A model generated the notes under the pieces. It was not told where the DNA came from. It was given only the letters and a program-made list of their open reading frames with translations, and searched no databases. A stretch of DNA of 6,097 bases from Candidatus Omnitrophota bacterium (GTDB lineage: Bacteria; Omnitrophota; Gorgyraeia; Duberdicusellales; 4484-171), in contig WJKZ01000088.1 of NCBI GenBank assembly GCA_014728785.1, forward strand, positions 1 through 6,097, written 5' to 3'. Both the position numbers and the translations under genes were made by a program. Of the stretch, positions 1-5,879 are shown in pieces (position 1 is the first letter of the stretch; each line of letters starts with the position of its first letter).

Positions 1-1
1 A

Positions 2-832
2 ACACCCCCGTTTTTCAGCGTGATAATCACAACCTATAATCGTAAAGATTTTCTCCCTATCGCGCTGGATTCTGTATTGCGCCAGACTTACACCGATTAT
101 GAATTGATAATAGTTGATGACGGCTCTACCGACACCACACGCAAGGCCATCGAACCGCTTTTTGACCGTAAAATTAAATATATTTACCAACCCCACCAGG
201 GAGTCTCGGCTGCGCGCAACCGGGGGATAAAAGCCTCAAAAGGGATTTATGTTAATTTTCTGGATTCCGACGACCGCTATGTTCAGGAAAAATTAAAAAT
301 TACCGCAAATTTCATAAAAAGAAATCCGGCTTACCGGCTGTTCCATACCGAAGAAATATGGTACAGGAATGGTGCATTGCTGCCACAAAAAAATTATCAT
401 CACAAACCAACGGGAGAGGTCTTCAGAAAAGCTCTTAAAAGGTGCTGCATCAGTATTTCTACGGTATCTATACATAGAAGCGTATTTTCCGAAATAGGTT
501 TGTTTGATGAAAACCTGCCTGCCTGCGAAGACTATGACTTTTGGCTGAGGATAACTGCAAAAATACCAGTGCTATTGATTCCCCGCCACCTTACTATCAA
601 AGAAGGAGGCCATGCGGACCAGCAATCAAAAAAGTATCCGGCAATGGATAAATTTAGAATTTACTCAATAGGAAAACTGCTTAAGTCTAAGGAGCTTGAT
701 GCTTATCAGTACGCTCTCGCATACTCAGAGCTGGAAGACAAATGCACCATATACGAAAAAGGGGCTTTAAAGAGAAAAAAAACCGAAGAAAGGGGCTATT
801 GTAAAAAAATTCTTCGGGAACTTAAACCGTAA
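2..832 (+). CDS. Family 2 (GT-A) glycosyltransferase, 5' end cut by window edge
   Basis: Likely cytoplasmic transferase that moves a sugar from a nucleotide-sugar donor to an unknown acceptor, probably for a cell-surface glycan. The reading frame is open to the left edge: six codons before the GTG at 20 read TPPFFS and continue into VIITTYNR, the usual first beta strand of GT2 enzymes. The GTG is therefore an internal valine and the true start is upstream of the window. Counting from that GTG as residue 1, visible motifs are VDDGSTD (32-38, nucleotide binding), the GVSAARNRGI helix (61-70), LDSDD (81-85, the DXD-type metal site) and CEDYDFWLR (169-177, holding the ED pair expected of the catalytic base region). 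A GGHADQQSKKYPAMDKFR segment (196-213) and a lysine-rich tail follow, with no membrane segment. About 276 residues are visible, close to a full single-domain GT2. The TAA stop overlaps the ATG of the next gene by one base. Family is secure; donor and acceptor are unknown. Confidence 0.93.
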   Translation, partial: TPPFFSVIITTYNRKDFLPIALDSVLRQTYTDYELIIVDDGSTDTTRKAIEPLFDRKIKYIYQPHQGVSAARNRGIKASKGIYVNFLDSDDRYVQEKLKITANFIKRNPAYRLFHTEEIWYRNGALLPQKNYHHKPTGEVFRKALKRCCISISTVSIHRSVFSEIGLFDENLPACEDYDFWLRITAKIPVLLIPRHLTIKEGGHADQQSKKYPAMDKFRIYSIGKLLKSKELDAYQYALAYSELEDKCTIYEKGALKRKKTEERGYCKKILRELKP

Positions 833-2229
833 TGCAGGAAAATCTTAAAAAAATACTGAAAGAAGACTTTAAAATAACCGCCAACAGGAATCAGCTAAAA
901 GAAATAAGCCGTCTCCTGTTTGAAATAGAGAGTAATAGCGCTACGGCCTGCCGCGAGGCCCTCGAAAAGCTTAAAAAGCGCCCTTTCTTTCAAAAACGTT
1001 CCGGAAAAGACAATTTTTTCTACCTGAGAGATACTCTCATAAAATTGCGTTTTCCTAGAAGCGCTCAAAAAAACATACCTATCCCCCTAAAAAATATATT
1101 TTTGCCGGAAATAAGAAATCCTCTGACTGCTATAACCCGACCGCCTAAGCCTTTCAAGCCGTTAAAAATTTTTATTGAAGAAGGGCTCAAAAATCACCCT
1201 TTGACTCTTAAACTTAAAAACAAATTTCCTTCTGCAGAATTATTCCGGAAAAAATATTACGCCGAATATCTCAGCAGGAAAAAGTTCAGCATAAGCGAAC
1301 TTAAAAAACCGTTCATTTTTCTCATAAAGGAACGTCAGGATTTTATAAAACATTGTCCCTGCACCAAATATCACCTTGGCTGCGGTTACTGGATATTCAA
1401 CTTAGGGTTCGGTTGCCCCTTTGACTGCTCTTACTGCTACCTCCAGCAATACAGCAATTTTCCCGGCCTCATACTGCCGGCGAACATAGAAGATTTTTTC
1501 GAGGAATTTGATGCTTTTTACCATAAAATCCAGAGGCCGATACGTATAGGTACGGGAGAATTTTGTGACTCTTTAGCTCTGGATGAGATAACCGGCTATT
1601 CTGTAAAGCTTGTTAATTTTTTCAGGAGAAAAAATGTGCTCTTTGAATTAAAGACCAAAAGCGATGAGATAAAAAATCTTACCGCCATACAGGCCTCTCC
1701 CAATATAATAATCTCATGGTCTGTAAATCCTCAAAAAATAATAGAAACCGAAGAGCTATGCTGTGCATCTGTTAAGGAACGTATTAATTGCGCAAAGATT
1801 CTTCAGAAACATGGTTACACTATCGCCTTGCATTTTGACCCTGTAATACACCTGCCCGGATGGAAAAACCTCTATCGCCAAACTATTAAATCAATATACG
1901 AAAAACTTTGCCCTCCTTTGGCCTGGATAAGCATAGGGACCCTTCGATCTAACCGGGAATTAAAAATTATAAACGAGCTGCGCTTCCCCCGGAGCAGTAT
2001 TTTTCACGGCGAATTGCTTATGGCAGAAGACAGGAAACTAAGATACCCGGAATTTTTAAGGATAGAAATTTATAAGCATATTGTAGATACAATAAAATCA
2101 TATGACAAAAAAACTCCCATTTACTTATGCATGGAAAAAACTGATATCTGGAAAGAAGTAAAAGGTCTTGTTCCTTTTTATGACATAGAAGGCAGTTTGA
2201 TAAATGCGAATAAACACCTGTTGCCCTGA
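832..2229 (+). CDS. SPL-family radical SAM protein (spore photoproduct lyase-like) with N-terminal extension
   Basis: Radical SAM enzyme resembling spore photoproduct lyase, which in Bacillus reverses a UV thymine dimer in DNA by hydrogen abstraction with a 5'-deoxyadenosyl radical. The cluster motif is CPFDCSYCYLQ, with C195, C199 and C202 (CX3CX2C). Y201 and Y203 flank the last cysteine like the relay tyrosines Y97/Y99 of B. subtilis SplB. C245 in GTGEFCDSL matches the position of SplB hydrogen-donor C141. The following barrel segments (FELKTKSD 271-278, SWSVNP 295-300, LHFDPVIHLPGW 333-344, WISIGTLR 365-372, HGELLM 392-397) also fit the family. SplB has about 342 residues; this protein has 465, and SplB-like sequence begins only near residue 110 (LKIFIEEGL). 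Residues 1-105 are charged and unassigned. Extra cysteines C175, C177 and C184 precede the radical SAM motif. The start overlaps the preceding stop (TAATG) with only a weak GGGAA at 816-820, suggesting translational coupling to the glycosyltransferase. The family is clear; DNA repair as the role is uncertain. Confidence 0.9.
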   Translation: MQENLKKILKEDFKITANRNQLKEISRLLFEIESNSATACREALEKLKKRPFFQKRSGKDNFFYLRDTLIKLRFPRSAQKNIPIPLKNIFLPEIRNPLTAITRPPKPFKPLKIFIEEGLKNHPLTLKLKNKFPSAELFRKKYYAEYLSRKKFSISELKKPFIFLIKERQDFIKHCPCTKYHLGCGYWIFNLGFGCPFDCSYCYLQQYSNFPGLILPANIEDFFEEFDAFYHKIQRPIRIGTGEFCDSLALDEITGYSVKLVNFFRRKNVLFELKTKSDEIKNLTAIQASPNIIISWSVNPQKIIETEELCCASVKERINCAKILQKHGYTIALHFDPVIHLPGWKNLYRQTIKSIYEKLCPPLAWISIGTLRSNRELKIINELRFPRSSIFHGELLMAEDRKLRYPEFLRIEIYKHIVDTIKSYDKKTPIYLCMEKTDIWKEVKGLVPFYDIEGSLINANKHLLP

Positions 2230-2250
2230 ATACATCTAAAGGAAATATTC

Positions 2251-4194
2251 CTACGAGAGTAATTTTAGCTTATTGATATCGTTTATATCGGTATCGGGAA
2301 AGTAATGAGAAATAATTTCTTTGTAATTATAGCCGGAATTCGCCATACCTACTGCTCCTTCCTGGCATAATCCGCTGCCGTGGCCGAAACCTGCCCCCCA
2401 GAAAAAGATACCTTCTTTTTCTCCCGAAAGATTAGTCTTTATATCTATTTTAAAAGCACTGCTGCGCAACCGGTCAAGATAATTCCTGATACGCAAATCG
2501 CCTCTGAGCCTGAATTCCTGTGAGTTTTTCTTTATTATTTTTACTTCATTATAATGAAAACAATCCCTCTTTTTTAACGGAACTATCTCCTCCAGCTCCT
2601 CTATGCCGAAGCCAAACGCCAGTAAAAAATCTTCCCTGTCATAAAATCTCTGCCAGCGGAATTTACTTCCATCCTCACCAGCGCAAAAAGCTTCAATGTC
2701 TTTTGAAAACCAGATATCTTCCCCGTAAGCAGACTCGGCTATACAGCCTGAGGTGTAATCTATTTTATTGGCCAGAAAGGGTAGTTCCCCGAACGCATCA
2801 GAACAAAGACAACCTCCGCAGTTAGAATGATAAAAGGCTTCAATCGGCCTGCCCTTAAAAATAATAACCTCCCCTCTTGTGGCATCTACCGCCTTATTGG
2901 TAGAAGATGCCTCGGCTGAATATCCCTGGTAGACCTGACAATGAACATCCGCGCACAGATTAAAACCTTCTTTTCTGTGACGGTTAATATTCCTGACTGC
3001 TATAGTCCTGGCCGTAACCGCCTGGGCTTTCAAAGCCTGGGGATGAGAATCCGCATATATTTCGGAAGGAAGAACCCCATAAAGATATTCTTCCAGGCTT
3101 ATCACATTAATTAATGTAAACTTTCCTTCATCGAAAACTAATCGAAAATCCCCCCGGTATATTCTGTCGATTTTTTTATGCCAAAAATTCTTTTCTCCAT
3201 AAACCATATCCAGCACATAAAAAGTAGGTTTCATGTCTTCCCGCTCCAATCCCTTAATGCCGGCAGGAAAAGAAAACGGCCCGTAACTGCTTTGCCCGTC
3301 TTCGTCTTTTATCATAAAATTATCTTCTCTTAGCGAGATATTATAAATTTTTTTCGCCTCACCGCGAAAAATATTTCCATTACTTTTAACCACAAAAGGT
3401 CCGGCGCAGGAGAATGAAAACTTATCCAAGCCGGTAGCTAAACCTACATTTAAAATCTTACCTTTTCTGTCGGGATAATAAAAAGGAAGCTTTACCTTTT
3501 TTCTTTTAAGCACGGTCTCCGCTTCTCTTTTTTTAAAGAAATCTTCACCCAGCCTGTCTTTGACAAAAAGAAGTTTCTTTTTGATTCTGCCGGCCCGGGG
3601 ATAAAAGTTGAAGCTTTTAGCTAAAAAATTATATGCTCCAGCGTAATCGCTGATTTCAGACAGGCACTCTCCGGCATAATAATAAGCGAGCCTTATGCTC
3701 GGGTCAAGTTTTATAAGATTGTTAAAGTAAGCGACGGCTTCGGGATAGTTATTTTTAGAACGGTGAATCTTTCCCAGACGGAAAAGTGCTATCGAATTCT
3801 TCTTCAACTCATTAGATTTTTTATAAAAATTTACCGCTCTTCCATAATTACCTTTTTCTTCGGCAAACAAACCCATATACAGGTATTTAAGCCAGCTCTT
3901 ATTTTCTATCGTGTTTAAGCAGTTTAACGCTTTGTCTGTTTCGCCAGTTAAATAGTACAGGCGTCCCAGATAAAAAGAAACCTCATCATCCCGGCCCTCT
4001 GGCGGCACAGATTCTAAAACCTCAATTGCTTTAAGGTACTCACCACTTTCCTTAAATATTGCTGCTGCATCCAAATATTCTCTATGCTTTGGATTAGATT
4101 CTTCCCCCTTAGCAAAAAAAGGTGCAGTTAAAAAGAAAAAAGCGCCGCAAAACAGCCAAAACTTTAAAAATATAAAATTTTTTTTTACCATCAA
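2251..4194 (-). CDS. Exported TPR protein with SpoIID/LytB domain, putative peptidoglycan lytic transglycosylase
   Basis: Predicted exported enzyme that would cleave peptidoglycan glycan strands lacking stem peptides, as B. subtilis SpoIID does. Residues 1-28 are a signal peptide (KK, then a phenylalanine-rich hydrophobic core ending PFFA). Residues 36-200 form about four or five TPR-like helix pairs, probably for protein interaction. Residues 246-636 are the SpoIID domain: YRGDFRL (346-352), SLEEYLYGVLPSE (366-378) with E378 in the place of the catalytic Glu of SpoIID, QALKAQAVTARTIA (386-399), CADVHCQVYQG (414-424), HSNCGG (456-461) and GHGSGLCQEGA (604-614). C414 and C419 fit the pair described as zinc ligands in some SpoIID proteins. 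The first possible start, at 4194, is TTG, directly followed by ATG at 4191. ATG is the likelier start (646 residues) because the TTG lies in a T run, and neither has a clear Shine-Dalgarno site. It begins 8 bases after lpxI, so it is probably coupled to it. The name does not imply sporulation; LPS-bearing bacteria also carry this family. Confidence 0.9.
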   Translation of the reverse strand: MMVKKNFIFLKFWLFCGAFFFLTAPFFAKGEESNPKHREYLDAAAIFKESGEYLKAIEVLESVPPEGRDDEVSFYLGRLYYLTGETDKALNCLNTIENKSWLKYLYMGLFAEEKGNYGRAVNFYKKSNELKKNSIALFRLGKIHRSKNNYPEAVAYFNNLIKLDPSIRLAYYYAGECLSEISDYAGAYNFLAKSFNFYPRAGRIKKKLLFVKDRLGEDFFKKREAETVLKRKKVKLPFYYPDRKGKILNVGLATGLDKFSFSCAGPFVVKSNGNIFRGEAKKIYNISLREDNFMIKDEDGQSSYGPFSFPAGIKGLEREDMKPTFYVLDMVYGEKNFWHKKIDRIYRGDFRLVFDEGKFTLINVISLEEYLYGVLPSEIYADSHPQALKAQAVTARTIAVRNINRHRKEGFNLCADVHCQVYQGYSAEASSTNKAVDATRGEVIIFKGRPIEAFYHSNCGGCLCSDAFGELPFLANKIDYTSGCIAESAYGEDIWFSKDIEAFCAGEDGSKFRWQRFYDREDFLLAFGFGIEELEEIVPLKKRDCFHYNEVKIIKKNSQEFRLRGDLRIRNYLDRLRSSAFKIDIKTNLSGEKEGIFFWGAGFGHGSGLCQEGAVGMANSGYNYKEIISHYFPDTDINDINKLKLLS

Positions 4195-4202
4195 AAAAAG
4201 TC

Positions 4203-5015
4203 TTAGTTTTTTCTCTTGCCGATTACGGCTATATTGCTTTTCTCTGTTTTTTTCAAAAAATCCTGCTTATTCAGGATAATTACCCGGTCCGCCTCAAGAA
4301 CCAGAGCCGATGCTCCTACCCTCTTAAGGTATTTTAGTGTTTTTTCTCCTACTACCGGAACATCAAATCTCAAGTCCTGTTTCTTCTTGCAAAATTTAAA
4401 AATAACACAATTTCTTCCCGCCAGGCTCCCTCCTCTGATTATAGTTCTGTCGGTTCCTTCGAGGGACTCAAGAGCTACAACGCTCTTTTTTTTAACTACC
4501 GCGGTCTGGCCGACATCTAACTCCACAAAATGCCTTACCACGTTTAAACCGAACTGGATATCTTCTTCTGTTTCCGGCTGCAATTCCAGAGAATTCATAA
4601 CTCCTTCCCGAGCCATTTCTTCTTCCAGATAAGGGACCAATTCCAAGAATTTAATACCTGACTTTTCCAGATACTTTATTATCTCATAAAAAATACAATG
4701 AGGTCTGAAGTCACTTATCTTCTTTGTGAGTTTTTTTAATTCGATATCCCAATTTCTCTTCCGAAAGATATGCATGGGATTGATTTGACCTGCCATTATC
4801 CATTCTTTCAAGCCTTCTTTCTCCATAACCTCCCGCAAAGCCCCGAGTGCCCCCACTCTTAACCAATAACACCTATCGACATATCTTCTTATAGCCGGTG
4901 AAGTTTCCCCTCTAAAGCAAACAGCTACCAGTTCCGGAACATCCTCCCTGGCACGTATTTTTTGGGCAATAAGAATAGGTAAAAATCTGTTTCCGGCTAT
5001 TATACCTATTTTCAC
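4203..5015 (-). CDS. lpxI: UDP-2,3-diacylglucosamine pyrophosphatase LpxI
   Basis: LpxI (DUF1009 family) hydrolyses UDP-2,3-diacylglucosamine to lipid X and UMP in the cytoplasm, the fourth step of the Raetz lipid A pathway, replacing LpxH where that is absent. The 270-residue length is normal for the family. The N-terminal domain opens with KIGIIAGNRFLPILIA (2-17), followed by WLRVGALGAL (51-60) and IMAGQI (73-78). The C-terminal catalytic domain shows DVGQTAVVKKKSVVALESLEGTDRTI split over 167-191 and DLRFDVPVVG (214-223); the latter block should hold the essential aspartate reported for Caulobacter LpxI. The start is GTG at 5015, supported by a strong AGGAGG five bases upstream. It lies 36 bases after lpxA and 8 before the SpoIID-type gene, consistent with one operon. 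In Alphaproteobacteria lpxI usually sits between lpxA and lpxB; lpxB is not next here. Identification rests on motif recognition plus the lpxA neighbour. Confidence 0.93.
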   Translation of the reverse strand: MKIGIIAGNRFLPILIAQKIRAREDVPELVAVCFRGETSPAIRRYVDRCYWLRVGALGALREVMEKEGLKEWIMAGQINPMHIFRKRNWDIELKKLTKKISDFRPHCIFYEIIKYLEKSGIKFLELVPYLEEEMAREGVMNSLELQPETEEDIQFGLNVVRHFVELDVGQTAVVKKKSVVALESLEGTDRTIIRGGSLAGRNCVIFKFCKKKQDLRFDVPVVGEKTLKYLKRVGASALVLEADRVIILNKQDFLKKTEKSNIAVIGKRKN

Positions 5016-5020
5016 CTCTC

Positions 5021-5026
5021 CCTCCT
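5021..5026 (-). promoter_or_regulatory. Strong Shine-Dalgarno site for lpxI
   Basis: AGGAGG on the minus strand, separated by GAGAG from the GTG at 5015. The five-base spacing is a little short but functional. It fixes GTG as the lpxI start, since no ATG occurs nearby in frame. It is the only strong consensus ribosome site in the window; the neighbouring lpxA and SpoIID-type genes have none. Confidence 0.75.
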
Positions 5027-5051
5027 GTTTTATAGATTAAGCGGCCAAAGG

Positions 5052-5828
5052 CTATCTGCTTATTCCCCGTTTTGAAGACGATATAAACTCTGTCAGATTT
5101 TCTGCTTCAGGAAAAGATGGGAGGTCTTTTTGAATAATATTTTTGGCCTCACTAAAGGGATGGTTTTCAAAAAAAATTATTTTAAAGGCTTTTTTGAGTA
5201 CTTTTATCTTCTCAGAATCAAATTTAGCCCGCTTAAGGCCGATAATATTTAAACCCCTTATAGCTGCCGGATGCCCGTCGCACATAGAATAAGGTGGGAT
5301 ATCCTGAACTACTTTAGAACATCCTCCTATTATTGAAAAATCACCCACCCGGCAGAATTGATGTATAGCTACCAGCCCTCCGATTACCACCCGGTTTCCT
5401 ACTTCTACATAACCGGCAAGGGTAGCAGAGTTAGCCAGAATATTGTTGTTGCCCAGCACACAATCATGAGCTATATGGGCATAAGCCATTATTAAATTAC
5501 CGTCACCGATAACAGTCTTGGTATCTTTATCGGTACCGGGATTAATTGTGACAAACTCCCTTATTTTATTTTTTTTACCTATGACGAGAAAACTCCTCTC
5601 CCCCTTATATTTCAAATCCTGGGGGATATTACCCACAACTGCGTGGGAAAATATACGGCAATTTTCTCCGACCTCTGTATAGCCTACAACCTGAGCAAAG
5701 GAATCAACGACACAGCCTGAAGCCAGCTTTACATGCTCGCCTATAATGGCATAAGGACCGACAGTAACATTTTCGCCTATGCTCGCAGAATCACTGACAA
5801 TAGCTTGGGGGTGTATATAGGAACTCAT
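5052..5828 (-). CDS. lpxA: UDP-N-acetylglucosamine 3-O-acyltransferase LpxA
   Basis: LpxA transfers an R-3-hydroxyacyl chain from ACP to the 3-OH of UDP-GlcNAc, the first step of lipid A synthesis, as a cytoplasmic trimer. Its 258 residues match the family (262 in E. coli) and align almost end to end. Hexapeptide repeats of the left-handed beta helix run from about residue 5 to 180, followed by the helical C-terminal domain from NIIGLKR (194-200) to the terminal SSKRGISR. Catalytic H121 (E. coli H125) and H118 (H122) sit in AHIAHDC; H156 (H160) is in IHQFC. E. coli H144 is replaced by Y140 in LAGYV. G169 in IGGCS matches E. coli G173, the hydrocarbon-ruler position, so a long acyl chain near C14 is possible (inference). 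The ATG at 5828 gives the correct N-terminus (SYIHPQAIV) but has no Shine-Dalgarno site. FabZ lies 51 bases upstream and lpxI 36 bases downstream. Confidence 0.97.
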   Translation of the reverse strand: MSSYIHPQAIVSDSASIGENVTVGPYAIIGEHVKLASGCVVDSFAQVVGYTEVGENCRIFSHAVVGNIPQDLKYKGERSFLVIGKKNKIREFVTINPGTDKDTKTVIGDGNLIMAYAHIAHDCVLGNNNILANSATLAGYVEVGNRVVIGGLVAIHQFCRVGDFSIIGGCSKVVQDIPPYSMCDGHPAAIRGLNIIGLKRAKFDSEKIKVLKKAFKIIFFENHPFSEAKNIIQKDLPSFPEAENLTEFISSSKRGISR

Positions 5829-5836
5829 TGAACTTT

Positions 5837-5864
5837 ATTATATCAAAAAATGAAGGGGAGACAA
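5837..5864 (-). promoter_or_regulatory. Putative sigma70 promoter immediately before lpxA
   Basis: On the minus strand a perfect TATAAT (5842-5837) lies 16 bases downstream of TTGTCT (5864-5859, four of six matches to TTGACA). The -10 ends eight bases before the lpxA ATG, so transcription would begin at or within a base or two of the start codon. This fits the absence of a ribosome binding site before lpxA. In AT-rich DNA a TATAAT can occur by chance, so the call is moderate; lpxA may also be read from the fabZ transcript. Confidence 0.45.
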
Positions 5865-5879
5865 TAAAAAGAAGGGGAG
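5852..5879. repeat. Nine-base direct repeat in the fabZ-lpxA gap
   Basis: The plus strand carries GAAGGGGAG twice, at 5852-5860 and 5871-5879, offset by 19 bases (CTCCCCTTC on the coding strand). One copy overlaps the first two bases of the proposed -35 element of the lpxA promoter and the other lies just after the fabZ stop. It could be an operator pair or simply low-complexity purine-rich sequence. No protein is known to bind it. Confidence 0.35.

Noticed and set aside
20..22. GTG at 20 as the start of the glycosyltransferase
   Set aside because: The frame is open upstream and the six codons before it complete the usual GT2 N-terminal pattern, so the GTG codes for an internal valine.
293..475. 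60-codon minus-strand open frame inside the glycosyltransferase gene
   Set aside because: It lies wholly antisense to a well-conserved GT2 region, has no recognisable motif, and is explained by the base composition of the real gene.
2240..2252. Small inverted repeat AGGAA-ATA-TTCCT between the convergent genes as a bidirectional terminator
   Set aside because: The stem has five pairs, three of them A-T, a three-base loop and no following T tract, so it is too weak to call a terminator.
2520..2825. 101-codon plus-strand open frame inside the SpoIID-type gene
   Set aside because: It is antisense to the conserved catalytic domain, including the HSNCGG region, and its translation resembles no protein family.
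4216..4632. 138-codon plus-strand open frame inside lpxI
   Set aside because: It is antisense to the conserved C-terminal LpxI motifs; its Ser/Thr/Arg-rich translation is typical of a shadow frame.
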